Positions 1 to 11,919 of a stretch of 64,000 nucleotides of DNA are shown here, piece by piece. The DNA is taken from contig NC_133537.1 in the NCBI RefSeq assembly GCF_048544455.1, positions 16,305,541 to 16,369,540 on the forward strand, read 5' to 3'. The DNA comes from Silene latifolia (lineage: Eukaryota > Streptophyta > Magnoliopsida > Caryophyllales > Caryophyllaceae). The notes below the pieces were generated by a model, which was given only the letters and a program-made list of their open reading frames with translations, made no database searches and had not been told where the DNA came from. Positions within the stretch are counted from its first letter, which is position 1, and each line of letters starts with the position of its first letter. A program made the position numbers and the translations under genes.

Positions 1-1330
1 TTTGTGCTTTACAAATAGAGATCACTTTTGATATATTTTAGATATCATTTAGTTACTTCCTTTATTGATACATGAAGCCATGAAGGTGTGTACAAAAAAA
101 TATAAATGCTAAAAAATAAATAACTTACATATAAATTTAAATCTGTATAAAAATATTGGGTCTAAACTTAATTTTTTTTGATTATTTTTTATTTACATGG
201 GATTTTATAATAAAATATATGTGATGTTAAGTAGGTTAAGGGAGGGCTTGATAAAATAACAAAATCAAGAACGAGGTCTTGTAAATAGGTTAAGTAATAT
301 ATATTAATATTTTAATGTTGGAACGAGGTCTAGGTAGGGCTGCAAGAACAGCTGATAAACATGGTCTAATAGATCCAGGAGGTGAATAATTACTCTCATG
401 CCAAACATGGAAAATACACCTTAATTATTACTCCCATATTCATTCCTCTCCTTTTACCCTCAATCCAAGCAAGCCCTTAATATACATTATATTTGTAATG
501 TTTTCCAACACTACTATTTTCCTCAACCAAATAATCTAAATTTTCTCTCCTCTTTCTCTTAAAACCAACTAAAATACTACTCATATTCCGTGTTATGGAT
601 CTTAATTCTTATACAGTAAGTCATATCGAATAAGTAATTACTCATTTCGTTTATCAACAATGACATGAAATTTTGATTTATTAAGTTAAAATTTAATCAT
701 TTTTGTCTTTAATTAGGGTTTAAAATTTTCACTTAAGGTATAACAGTTCTTCAATTAAATGAATTGAAAACCCTAATTGGAGAATGTGTTTGTAATTTTT
801 TTTTTTCAACCGAAAGGGGTACATCAAAAAAGTAAAATTGATTGTAAGAAATATGGCCTAATACAATAATATATGTAGACAAATTATTAATTCGGTAATA
901 ATTGTATTTATGCGCTATTAGTTAAGGTTAGCCCAAATATAAAGTGATCCACTACGGTGTATTAAATATGTGCTTATTTACGTCTTAAAAAGTATGGGCC
1001 AGTCTTTTATCTAAGTGTAGATACTCATTAGGTTTCTAATGCATGATGAACGCATTAGACTAAGGATACTATATATAGTCATCTGGGTTATGGTCCCTGG
1101 TAGCACACAATAACCTAATCTCCCTGCATCCCATCAGTAGAGAGATCCCTGAGGTATGTATGTCTACTAGAAGACCTAATCCGAAGACCGTCCCTTCAGA
1201 CGGTTCATCCCAACCTTTCGTCATGTAATCAGGTACGCTTCCGCTTTACAGTTTATCGAGTAATTTAGTATGAAGTTTATGGCCATTAATCGGATGATTA
1301 AATCTAACAGTTTAGAGTTGAGGGTGTAGA
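1..1330. other. AT-rich DNA without a recognisable gene
   Basis: No open frame resembling a protein is present. The only structure I note is a TATA-like run near 1068-1077 followed by less AT-rich sequence, and a short inverted repeat ACCGTC-N6-GACGGT at 1187-1204. This could be a decayed promoter or transposon edge, but nothing supports a specific assignment. Confidence 0.4.
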
Positions 1331-3110
1331 AGAGAAAGTGTGAAAGAAGGGTATTTAAAAATAAGGGCCAATTCACTCCCTACCTATGTTATGAGTATTT
1401 TCAAAATTCCCGTTAACTTTTGTGATGAGCTTAAATCTTTAATATTGCGGTTCTGGTGGGGTTTTGAGGAAGGGAAGCAAGGCATTAGTTGGGTGGCGTG
1501 GAGTCGGCTTTGTCAATCGAAAAGTCGCGGGGGTATGGGGTTTCATGACTTCTACCTCTTTAATATGGCTCTCCTTAGCAAGCAAGTGTGGCGGTTGTTG
1601 ACTGAATCGGATGGGTTGTGGGCGCGGATTATGAAAGCTAAATATTATCCGGGAGGTGATATTATGTCGACTGAGTTAGGGAGTGCACCAAGCTATACTT
1701 GGAGAGGAATTGTGGAAGCTAGGAGAGTGTTGGGTGGTGGATGGAGGAAGAGAGTTGGGAACGGGCTGGATATACGTGTGTGGACGGACCCGTGGCTGCC
1801 GAGTCTCAAACGGGACGGGTGCTGAGTCCACTGGTTCCGGGGAGGGAGTTTATGACGGTTGCCGAGCTGCTTGATCACGAAGGGGGGGTGGAAAGAGTCT
1901 CTGCTTGCAGAGTTGTTTTTGCCTTTTGAGTGCGAGAGAATCAAGAGTATACGAGTTAGTAGTTCGAGACCGCCCGACGATTGGTTTTGGGTGGGGGAGA
2001 AAGATGGGGTGTTCACGGTTAAGTCCGCATACCGAAGACTGGCCGGACATAGGGAGGCTTTGGAGCTTGGGGGTGTGTCGGATTGGGGGAAGGAAAAGTG
2101 GCTGTGGAATAGGCTCTGGAAAATCCCGGTGTGGCCCCGAGTAAAGCTGTTCTTCTGGCAACTGTGCAGCGAGGCATTGGCAACAAGAGCGAATATTGCT
2201 ACTCGTGTTCGAGATGAGCCTGCTTTTTGTTCTTTATGTAATTCTTTTGTTGAATCCAGTATACATTTATTTCGTGATTGTGCCATTGCCAAGCAGGTCT
2301 GGGACGAAGTGGGGCTTGGTGAGGAGGAGAGTGAGGGAGCGTGTGTGAGGGAATGGATGGAAACGAGATGGAGGTGTTTTGGGGGTAGGGAGCAAGCTTT
2401 GTTTATGGTGTGCTGCTGGGCCTTGTGGGAACACCGGAACAAGGTGATCTTCGAGGGGTGGACCATTGGCGGGTGGTGAGACGGGCCTTGGATGTTATGG
2501 AGGAATCGGAAGGAGGTGGCTATGTTGTGGATAGTAGGGAAAAGACGAATAGGAGGGGTGCGGGGGTTGCGGAGGCGAGAGGGTGGGAGCCACCCAAGGC
2601 GGGAGTCGTTAAGATTAATGTGGATGCGGGGGCTAAGGAGGGGGAAGGAGTGACCTGGGGAGCGGTATGTCGAGATAGCACAGGGAGAGTTTTGTGGGGT
2701 TTTGCGCGGGTACAGGATCAATACTGGGAGCCACAGATTGCGGAAGCGGTAGCGATCTTTGAAGGCGTCAGGGAAGCTGCAAGAAGGGGCCATGAGGAGA
2801 TCGTCTTGGAAAGTGACTGCTTGATGGTAGTGGAAGCGCTAAAGAAGAAGGCTGTTGGGAGGAATATGTTAGCTTTGGTGTTGTCGGATATTTTAAGCTT
2901 ATGTAATGTTTTTGTTTCCGTTTTTTGGTCGTTTACTAGTCGTACCAACAATAGCGTAGCGCATGCTTTAGCTCATTTGTTTCCTAGAGTAGTTGGTAGA
3001 TCGGTGTGGTCGGAGGCACTACCACCGAGTGCAAACAATGCTGTGATTTTTGACTCTTTATTAATGCAGTAGACCTCCGGGTCTTCCCTTCAAAAAAATA
3101 AATAAAATAA
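1331..3110 (+). mobile_element. 5'-truncated plant L1 LINE (3' half of ORF2)
   Basis: The sequence encodes the end of an L1-type reverse transcriptase, a zinc-finger RT-associated domain and a terminal RNase H. It is followed by a stop at 3072 and an A-rich tail from about 3090. The endonuclease and catalytic RT domains are absent, which fits the usual 5' truncation during target-primed reverse transcription. No clear target-site duplication was found by eye. Frame changes in the coding part show that it is an old, dead copy. Confidence 0.85.
1340..3072 (+). pseudogene. LINE ORF2 remnant: RT C-terminus, zf-RVT, RNase H
   Basis: From 1340 the frame reads LPTYVMSIFKIP and then FWWG, both typical of the end of plant L1 RT. 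The zf-RVT region around 2020-2330 contains AYRRL, WKIPVWPRVKLFFWQLC and CSLCNSFVESSIHLFRDC. The RNase H part (2590-3060) has KINVDAG, the WGAVCRD region, LESDCLMVVEAL and NSVAHALAH, which carry the expected acidic residues. Coding moves to another frame at about 1800, returns at about 1890, and shifts again near 2460. An in-frame stop also falls at 1823-1825. In L1 this protein nicks the target and copies RNA in cis; here it cannot be made. Confidence 0.85.
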
Positions 3111-3465
3111 GATTTAACTTGAGTGGTAAGAATTTTTTTTTACTCTAAACGCGAAGTTGGGGTTACGATTCTTAACCGTGATATACTGCGCTCATTTGAA
3201 CAAAAAAATGGTTTTTTTTTTTGGTCAAATGAAGCACAAAGACGGTATAATATCGACAGTGAGAATTTAAATTTGGAATCTAGTGTCCACTATACTTCTT
3301 TCTTAATCAGTAGGCAAAATATCTTCGACTGAAAAACTATAAACAATACTTGTATATTGTATTAAAATTAATTTTTAGGCGGTATTTAGCGTTTTTGTTA
3401 TTTTAGTAAGCCCTTACACATGCGGATAAATGCGTCCCCAAATGATCGAGTTGTCTATAATATTA
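3111..3465. other. No feature seen
   Basis: This is AT-rich sequence with several T or A homopolymers. It contains no recognisable coding or repeat signal other than the possible 9-10 bp duplication at 3457-3466 that borders the next MITE. Confidence 0.4.
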
Positions 3466-3635
3466 TAATTAGTCTTGTTGAAGACGGGTCGGAGCAAGTG
3501 ACGGATAATGTCACTCATAAAACGGATAGAGGGGACAAGGTGGGGACACCCCATGTGCTTTCCTCTCTCCTCTATTTGGGTCATTTATGAGGGAAAATGG
3601 TATCCGTCACTCCAAAGTGACGGATAGATTTTGTG
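3466..3635. mobile_element. Mutator-type MITE, copy 1
   Basis: About 170 bp that shares its core with the copy at 6837-7024: GGGGACAAGGTGGGG, then CCATGTGCTTT, then GAGGGAAAATGGTATCCGTC. The ends carry GACGGATA in inverted and direct forms. It is flanked by ATAATATTA(T) at 3457-3466 and 3636-3645, a 9-10 bp duplication as expected for the Mutator superfamily. There is no coding capacity. The AT-rich duplication could be partly chance, so assignment leans on the second copy. Confidence 0.65.
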
Positions 3636-3645
3636 ATAATATTAT

Positions 3646-3963
3646 TGGTTTTGTAAATGTGCAAAAATGGTTGGGCATTTGATGGGCACGGAGAGTTACG
3701 ACAATGATAAAGGAACAAATGGTTCAAGTGGTAGAAGAATGGCAGAGGAATGAAACGAGAGTCAACGGGGAACACACACTGGGCTCGAGAATATATGCCA
3801 GACATGTCTTCTTCCCGCAGATCGTCACTTATTATCGGGACTCCAAATCTTTTGATATGTTTACTTTTCATTTTATATATAAAAAAAATTTCAAATGATT
3901 TTGGAAAGTATTTTAGTATATGATAAAATCAATAATTCAAGGTAAAAAAAAAGTATGAAAAAA
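3646..3963. other. No feature seen
   Basis: AT-rich spacer between the MITE and a candidate LTR. The short open frames here show no family resemblance. Confidence 0.4.
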
Positions 3964-4179
3964 TGTAAAAGTGTTGTGAAATAAAGACAATAGATAATTA
4001 TAGAGAGAAGTAGAGAGAGAATAGAGGGAGAGAAAGACCGTATATTATTTCATTATGAGAGGGTATATCAGTATATGTACACATACAATGAGGGTAGAGT
4101 TTACATAAGATAATACACTTTAAAATATTCTAAGATATGAATATCCATATAATATTATACCATAATATTTCATAACACT
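3964..4179 (-). repeat. Candidate short LTR of a decayed copia element
   Basis: On the minus strand the segment starts TGTTATGAAATATTATGG and ends ...CACAACACTTTTACA, the TG...CA form of an LTR. It is preceded (minus sense) by the purine-rich GGACGGGGGAGTG, which looks like a polypurine tract. The other LTR was not found, so this is a probable 3' LTR fossil and not a proven one. Confidence 0.45.
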
Positions 4180-4795
4180 CCCCCGTCCATTACTGAAGAA
4201 ATTGTCTCGTTAAAAACCTTCCTACAAAACCCCGTGGGAAAAACGCTAGTGAAGGAAAAGAGTACACTAATATTCGAACACGCATAATAATAGTTGCCTC
4301 GTTAAAACCTTTTCATGGAAAACCAAGTGGGACAAAACCATGGATAAGGAAAAAGAGTACAACGCGTGTCTACTCCCCTTGATGACTACATAACTTGATG
4401 TATCTTGAAATGATCCATGCTCTAACATTGCTTCTTGATGATCGTTGAAGTAGTACACATTGTGGTTGATAAACTTGAATCTTCACTCAATAATAATTCT
4501 TGACAACATCAATATCATATTTTTTCGGAGCTGACAATCTGGATATAATCATTTCATAATAGCTCTTGGATCTTCACTTCAAATAATACCTCCATAATTA
4601 TGATAGAATTTCTCCTCAATACGGAGTATATGACATAATATTATATGTCGAAAATAATTGTCATCTCAACAATATTGATGATCATGACTATAGCGTAATA
4701 ATGCGCTTACATTACTAATTCGTTAAAAACCTTGCTAGGAAAAACCCGTTGGGACAAAAAACCTAGTCGAAGGGAAAAAGAGTGTAACCATCATT
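4180..4795 (-). repeat. Copia 3' non-coding tail with a motif repeated three times
   Basis: Three diverged copies of a roughly 70-bp unit lie at about 4196-4262, 4291-4362 and 4717-4789. Each runs CGTTAAAAACCTT, then GGAAAA, then GTGGGACAAAACC, then GGAAAAAGAGTAC on the plus strand. In minus sense this is the GTACTCTTTTTCC...GGTTTTGTCCCAC...AAGGTTTTTAACG block that I recall downstream of pol in many plant copia elements, next to the polypurine tract. Its position beside the LTR-like 3964-4179 fits. The element is a fossil with no recognisable coding sequence. Confidence 0.5.
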
Positions 4796-6836
4796 CCTTA
4801 ACTCCCTGTATTAATGAGAATCAATCCAATAATTATTGAATAAATCATCAAATTCCTTTGAGCTATTGTCTTTGCTAAACCACATATGTATGGATTGACA
4901 TTCTCATTGTAGATTTTGACTACATTATTTTCCAATCGTTACGGTACTTCTGGACCATAAATTAATTTCACATGTTTAGCATGAAGCTCATTTAAATCAT
5001 TATTCTCTTATGCTCAAACTTCAAGTTGAGACAATAATAATTTCCTCCAAGTAACTCTACAGAATTTGATTGTCCATTTTGAAAATAATCACGATAATCA
5101 TTTAATCGTGTCGTAGAGGTTCATATATATTCATGAGTTCCCAAAACTCAATTAATAAAATATCTATCAAAATAAAACAATATAATAAATCATGTGCATG
5201 CATATAATATGTAACTAATTCTAAACAACATTCTAAAACAGTGCAATAATGTATATATATTAAAACTAAGATGCAAATGATGAACTTAATCCCTAAATGC
5301 ACATGATGATGACTCGATAATGCAAACTTACAGTTTCTTTTCCAATATTCATAATTTGATTTGACTTCAAGTCAATAACTGGACTTCTAGTCAATAAGCT
5401 CATTTATAATCATAGATTATATGTCGACAATCAAAATGGACTTATTTATAAAATCTCCATTATCTAATCCATTCTTTCCGCGCGCAAATGCATATCGGTT
5501 CTTTAAACATATCGATATAATTTCAACATCTTGCGATATTGTCAGTACTGATCAATGATATCTGAATATATTTATGGTACCATTCATTTTCTATATAAGC
5601 CATCTATGATCATTTAGATATTTATGTCACTTCCGGGACATCCAAATTTCTTTACTCCATAGGAGTACCAACTGCCCAAGCTTGTCATTTTCTTATTACT
5701 TGAAATATGTGAACCGATATGACTCTCACACTACATTTCACGTGTGGTTATTGTTCAATTTGGCAAGAAACTAATATTTTCATTACATATATTTTATATG
5801 ACTAATGTATAGCTCGCTATACCACATATATGGCTAATCTGTCTATAATTAAATCATAAATTTTAATGTATGAAAATATCAGATTTTGATAAGGTGATCA
5901 AAGCGGTATCATAATACATCTTTATTACCAAATGAATACCATCATTTGTAATTCTATGAACCTCTATTTGATGTATTTCATTTTGAAAACAAACCGCTGA
6001 ACTTCAGGTCCAATTGGGGACAACATACTTGTTTGTTTTGATCAGCTTTTCCTTATCATTCTCCCCCTAAAGTGGTAAAACCATAATCACCTTAAACCTT
6101 AATTTCTCATATCACCGATAAGAATTTATATGAGCATTTTTTTGTACAATAACAAAATCTTTGAGGGAGTAACATATAATGCAGTTGGATTTAAATGTGC
6201 TGAATCACATGCCCGATTGAGAGACTAATGATTTCATATAATAATCAAACAGTGATTTTCACACAATAACTACTCACAAAAATCATTATGTGGCTACAAG
6301 CCACTTAATATAGTGTCAATCCATACTTGTAAAACAATATAAGACAATTATTATTATTAACTCAAACTACTACATGCAAATTAATTTGTTCGGGATTATT
6401 TTTCACCGTTCTTGATTTGTCCATGTGAATAATCAAACCATATATAAGGGGAATTAAGAGTTACGTTTTTCATATAGTACTCCGTAATACTTAGTAGTTG
6501 CAAATTTAGATAGCTCAGAAAGGTGAAAGACTTGTGATGTTATCAAGCATTACATACGCGGGATTACAATGACGGACCAAAAGCAATAACTGGATTTGAA
6601 GATATACATGATTCATTGTTAGTCAGAATACATTGAAGAATTGCTCTATCACTTTACGGCACGCACATCATATTGAAAGCCAAAGCATTGTTGAAATACA
6701 ATGACATGCCTCTACAATTTTATGTAAAAAAAAAAACATCAGAATCATTGAAGATAATTAAACACAACATGGAATTCATACATGTGGGCATCAAATGAAA
6801 TTAAGCATAGTCCATTCATACTTGGTTTTATTTGTT
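4796..6836. other. AT-rich DNA, no gene recognised
   Basis: About 2 kb of AT-rich sequence without coding resemblance in either strand. It may be more of the decayed copia internal region, since it adjoins its 3' tail, but I see no domain or second LTR to prove it. Confidence 0.35.
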
Positions 6837-7024
6837 CAATAGGTCTTGGTATAGACGTGGGGGCGAACAGACGGGTAAAAACCTCTAATAAAATGGGTAG
6901 GGGGGACAAGGTGGGGCACCCTCCATGTGCTTTTCACTTTATGGCAAATGGATATTTTGGGAGGGAAAATGGTATCCGTCTATACGTATAGACGGATAGT
7001 GTCCGTCTATAATGAGAATTTGTG
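6837..7024. mobile_element. Mutator-type MITE, copy 2
   Basis: A 188-bp element starting CAATAGGTCTTGG and ending AATTTGTG, flanked by a perfect 9-bp duplication TTATTTGTT (6828-6836 and 7025-7033). It shares its core with the copy at 3466-3635. A nested palindrome built from TATCCGTCTATA and TATAGACGGATA lies near its right end. The perfect 9-bp duplication points to a MULE-derived non-autonomous element. Confidence 0.8.
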
Positions 7025-7140
7025 TTATTTGTTTCACTACGTTATTCGAATATTTCTTCATAGGTATATTTTATAAAGAAAAATAATAATTTATTAATCC
7101 TTATCTACTCTCTAACAAACACAACTAATTTTGTTAATTA

Positions 7141-7230
7141 CACCCTCCGTCCCAATGATATGTTTACACTCCCTTTATTTTCTCCTCACAAAATAAAGGA
7201 AATATAAATATATCACTAAAACAGAGAGAG
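7141..7230. mobile_element. Stowaway-like MITE (Tc1/mariner type)
   Basis: About 90 bp flanked by TA on both sides (7139-7140, 7231-7232). The left end is CACCCTCCGTCCCAATGATA. The right end, read in reverse complement, is CTCTCTCTGTTTTAGTGATA, and the match continues for about 28 bp. Nearly all mismatches between the ends are transitions. The CTCCGTCCC terminus and TA target are the hallmarks of plant Stowaway elements. Confidence 0.8.
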
Positions 7231-7334
7231 TAACATACATTGTTCAAACGTTTATTAGAAGGCTTGACGGATATATTTTATTAAGCAAAATTAGTAAAGG
7301 TGTTAAATAACTAGATGAAGTTTGGTTCACTCTA

Positions 7335-7737
7335 AGGCTTTATTTGGTAAAACTAATTGAAAAGGTAGTTGAAACATGAAAAGGTAGCTGAAAACTGAAA
7401 AGCTAACTGAAACCTGAAAAGGAAACTGATAAAAATTAGAAACTGATAATATAGCTGATTATATAAAAAAATGTTTGGCAAACTAACTAAAAAGCTAATT
7501 GATTTTGATGAAAATGACGTAAAAAGATATGATAATTACTTAATACTATAGATTTAAGAGGTAAAAAACGAAAAATCAAATCAAATCAGGTACCTGAAAT
7601 CTCAAATGCTACTTTAGGTAACATTTCATTTTAGGTAGCTTATTTGGTTAAATAAGCTACTTGTCAATCGCTTACAAAAAAAAGGTACACGAAATTTTGG
7701 TCAAATAAGCTACTTTGACCAAATCAGGTACCTGAAA
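7335..7737. repeat. Repeat rich in GGTAGCTGAAA / AGCTTATTTGG motifs
   Basis: The left part repeats AAGGTAGYTGAAA-like words. The right part repeats TAAGCTACTT, TTTGGTCAAATAAGCTAC and CAGGTACCTGAAAT. It abuts the truncated LTR of element B exactly where similarity to the other B LTR stops. It may be a hAT-like non-autonomous element, but I could not define terminal repeats or a duplication. Confidence 0.4.
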
Positions 7738-7951
7738 TGCCGTGCCATACTTCGTATATTTCTTCATGCCTACTCCGCGATGCCCACTTCATTCCTTTGC
7801 TCCTCAAATGCATCATTCCTGTATTAAACATCAAATAGCAGAAGTAACAACATTCTAACATAAAAGGCATGTATTTAATATAATTTAGCACGAAACCGTA
7901 TCAAAAGTAATTAAGGAGACGCATAAATATGCATATAATTATAACTCATCA
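7738..7951 (-). repeat. Element B 3' LTR (partial)
   Basis: About 214 bp that matches 52224-52436 nearly base for base. Read on the minus strand it starts TGATGAGTTATAATTATATG. It is preceded in minus sense by the polypurine-like GGTTTGGAGGAGTT (7952-7965). Only the first part of the LTR is present here. Confidence 0.85.
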
Positions 7952-9457
7952 AACTCCTCCAAACCATCTCTTTGCTTGTCCTCAAGCAAAGCATCACATA
8001 TTACAAAAGGCAATCATACAAATGATAAACAAATAACTCAGAGCTAATGTTTAATGCACATACAAATCCCAAGCTATCCATAACTGTAACAAAGCAATGA
8101 CAAAAGTGTACCAATAAAACAAATTCAAAGGTACGGGTAATAGAAAACGTAGCTCAAGTCTCAAGTCACCATACTATAGACAAATGCCAAATACCTTTCG
8201 ATCTTGCAAGACAAATTACTCGGATTCTCGCGGATTCATTCATGCACTCATAAGTATGTAAAGGTGAGTTATATGTGAAGATAGAAAGAAGTAGAAACAC
8301 TCACTCAACTTATGAAACATGCATGCAATCTAATGTGAAAGAGATTTTCCCAACTAATATGCATTCAATATGTAGACAAAAGTACATGTATCAAGGACAA
8401 TAAGGGTGGCAAATGAGTTAAAGGGGTAGAAATGGTTTGTGCTAAAGCACGTTATGGATATGTGGAGCTAAGACGGTAGTCGCAGCGCTAAACCAAAATC
8501 AAAACCAAATCAATGATACAAATGAACCCAACTTAGAGAAATAATCTTAACTTTACAACACATGAGAGCGAATGAAGTACTCTCCAAATATGCATTAGAG
8601 TCTAACGACCATCCTTTTGATCCTTGACAAAACCAAATGAAGCAATCAATTTCTTTTCTTTTTTTCAATTCAATTCTCTTCTTTTTTTTTTCTTTTTTCG
8701 ATTTTTTTTCTTTTTTCTTTTGCTTCATATTTTTTTTCCTTTTTTCCAACACAAGGATACAACACAATTGCTAAAAAGTACTTTGCCATACCCACATGAC
8801 AATAAGTCCCAACCCAACCATAATAGCAAATAAGATATGATAAATAAGCAACTGCGACTGTCCCGATAAGGTAGGCAAATTCTGGATTGTAGCTCATAAA
8901 TATAGGATATAGAACGGCTACAAGAGTTCAAACGGGCTAAACAAAAGGATATGTAAGGCTTATTTGAACGGTAAGAACCGCCTATCCACATGTACTTAGT
9001 CAAATGAAAGCAATAAAAGTATCAAGAAACCAATGCCACACTTATGCAGTTTGATATTACACATTCCACAAGGAGAAACCACACTCAAGCCTAATTGACA
9101 ATGAGACCAGTTTATTGATATTCCCGGCCTAGGAAGCTCTATAGACCTCAGAATTTAAGTAGTTTACCAACATAATTGTGTCAAATCTAATTAGCATAAG
9201 GCATGTCAATACGGTCAAGACTCGAGTTATGAGCTTTGTTTTCATGAATAACGGGTCAAAACAATGAAATGGATAACTATATGGGATTCAAATGCAAAAA
9301 CAATACAATTTAACATCAATGTTATTTAATTCGCCAAGACTCGACCTAAAATAAAGGAAAAACATGTTTTTGTATTGTGAATTTTTTTAATTTTTATGCA
9401 TTTTTGATATAAATGCACACAACAATAAGTAAATCACACAACATAATTAAACTCCTC
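7952..9457 (-). other. Element B 3' non-coding region and polypurine tract
   Basis: About 1.5 kb between the insertion point of element C and the 3' LTR. It has no coding resemblance. Next to the LTR lies a perfect 8-bp stem TTTGCTTG-TCCT-CAAGCAAA (7971-7990), then the polypurine tract on the minus strand. A long pyrimidine run on plus (8642-8750), polypurine in element sense, lies mid-way. Element D has a similar tract in the matching place (38797-38893). Confidence 0.7.
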
Positions 9458-9613
9458 TGATGGTTCAAATCTTAACCTCGCAAGTGCATGGTTTGTCGTC
9501 GTACAAATTGAGGGTCGAATCCGCGAGGAGCTAGGGAGATTACTAATCGTCCTAATTCTTAGGCTTAGCTAAGTCGACAATAATAGGGTGTATAATTTAA
9601 CTAGACAATAATA
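9458..9613 (-). repeat. Element C 3' LTR end (partial)
   Basis: 155 bp matching 44085-44240 with four differences, beginning on plus with TGATGGTTCAAATC. This is the outer end of the 3' LTR in minus sense. The rest of that LTR is not recognisable next to it. Confidence 0.85.
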
Positions 9614-11919
9614 GCCCGCAATCTAACGTGAAATCCTCTCCTACAAGACCATTCATGAGATGCTAAAAGGAAATGTGCATAAAGAGAAACAAGGGTTGTA
9701 ACGGGGCTGGGTGACGGGATGAAACGGGGTTGGTGCAATCACCATTTTGGAAAAATGTGGAGGTACACATCAAGAAGTTGCCAAAATTCCATTTCTTCCA
9801 CTTTATTACTACAAATGAGTAACGTCTACGCCCTAACAAAAATTGGTTTTCCGAATTTATGCAAAAATTGTGCAAACCCGACTCACTTTGGAAAAATCAC
9901 GAAAATCATCACCTTATTGCAACAAATGAGTAATGTATACACCCTAACAACAAATTGGCTTGCCAAAATCAAGCAAAAATTGTGTAAACCCGACTCAATT
10001 TGGAAAAACATCATATGCCCCTTTATTTTTGCAACGCCTTTTTCTACTCTTTTGATGAAAGGAGTGTTGCACGGCTTTTTCTCATCAAACAAAGTACAAA
10101 TAGCAATTTTTTTTTTTTTCACATTTTCCTTCTTTTCTATTTTCTTTTCTTTTCTTTATCAAAACCTCTTTATTCAAACAAGCCAAATAAATCCATTATC
10201 CCGACTCAACTCATCAACTAAAGTTCAAATACCCTTCTTCATACAACCGACAACATATAAGCAACTTTCTTGATAAGGGAAGGTTGTTTATGGTATGTAG
10301 TTGATTTTGTAGCTGCCAAATGAAAGGTTCAAGCTCAAAAGGGGTTAGCAAAATCGGACCTAGTCTAAAGGGTCGAAAAATTAGGCTTATTTGGCAATGT
10401 GAGGCTCAAGAATGAAATGCAATGAATTATTTCAAATTATTCACATAAATGAACATCTCATGGTCTAAAAGGAAAGGAAGTCATGCTTATGCGTCATGAT
10501 GTGACATGCCACGCAAGGAGTCTACTCACACCTAAGGGAGACCGAGCATGGATGGACCGGTCCCAAGGAGGCTCTAGATCTCACATGTAAGTGGCTATGT
10601 CGAAATCTAGGTCTAGACTACGGTCTAGGTCTCACATGGTGGTCAATACTTTCGGTCAAGCCTCATTTCCCGGGTATTTGCAAGCAAATACCCTAATAAG
10701 GAGGTCAATGGGTGCAAGCCACTAAAAGGGGAAAGACACGGCCAAGACGGTATAATCATAAGGGTATCATGCTCCCTTCCTATACCACATTTGTTAGAAA
10801 TATGTACACACAAGATGCAAACAGAAACTAAAGCACACATTTGTTAGAAATATGTACACACAAGATACGGAATGCAATTCTAAACTAACAACAAGAGTAA
10901 ACATGCAAACAATTTTTCTAACCTAGCAGCACGTAAACACATAAACCAAGTTCCAAAATGGAACATCCTCTTCAACAAAGCTCATCCTCCTCCATGTATA
11001 CAACAACTTGTAAAAGAAAAGGACTCGGGAAAGGAGAAAGAGATAAGTAAGATCAAACCAAGCGGTCTTCTAGTCTCCTAATACCTCAAATGTTCCGTAT
11101 GTGTCTGTGCCACTTGTTAGGCAACATATATATACAATGCAATATTTTTGAAATTTTTTGAAATTTTGAATTTTTAGGCATTTTCTTGAATTTTCTTAAA
11201 TTTTCAAGTATATATATAGATATTTACAAATGCACATTATATACAAATATATACGAAATAGATATTTCCCTCCCCACACTTAGAAATTGCATTGTCCTCA
11301 ATGCAACAAAGCATAGGGAGAGAAAGGGAAAAGAAATAACATATTTTTGTATTTTTTTTTGTTGAAATAGTGAAAAGTGAAAACATATTTTTGGTTTTTT
11401 TTTATGATTTGTGAAAGTAAAGAACATGTTTTTGTTGTTTTTTTGAACCTCCTCCCCACACTTGATATTTACAACATTCCGTGACGAATGTAATGGGGGT
11501 AGGAGGCGAATTTTGGAAAGAAAATAACATGTTTTTGTTGGTTTTTTGGAATTTTTTTTGAAAATTAAAAACATATTTTTGGTATTTTTTGATTTAATGT
11601 CCTCTCCCCACACTTATTTATTTACATAATTCCAAAAGAAATAAATGTGGGAATTGAACTTAATTAAAAGACATGTTTTTTTGAAATTTTTGAGTGTTTT
11701 CAATTTTTTGTGTTTTTTTTATATGCGATGCATGAACTATTACTAAATAATATGAAATGCTTAAAGTAAGGTAACTAAATGCTTGTAAGCTACATGCACT
11801 AATCTACATGAATGCAAGCAAGATAATTAAACTAAAATGCAAATGTCATGATAATATAAGAGAAGGTAGAGAGAGGTCACATACTCATGTAGAAGGGGAG
11901 AAGGTGCTCACCAAGCCAT
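9614..11919 (-). other. Element C 3' non-coding region
   Basis: Non-coding DNA downstream of ORF3 in element sense. It holds two tandem copies of a 112-bp unit (about 9805-10012, each with ACAAATGAGTAAYG and AAACCCGACTCA). It also holds a pyrimidine run on plus (10108-10160) and a direct repeat of about 30 bp at 10787 and 10835 (ACATTTGTTAGAAATATGTA). Three copies of the polypurine-like minus-strand AAGTGTGGGGAG lie at 11269-11281, 11451-11463 and 11601-11615. The first is preceded by the perfect hairpin TTGCATTG-AGGA-CAATGCAA. Confidence 0.65.

Noticed and set aside
1693-2793. 366-codon open frame on minus
   Set aside because: It is the antisense shadow of the LINE coding region and has no family resemblance. 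Codon bias of the sense frame explains it.
8510-8897. Lys-rich open frames
   Set aside because: Products of the polypurine run in the B 3' non-coding region.
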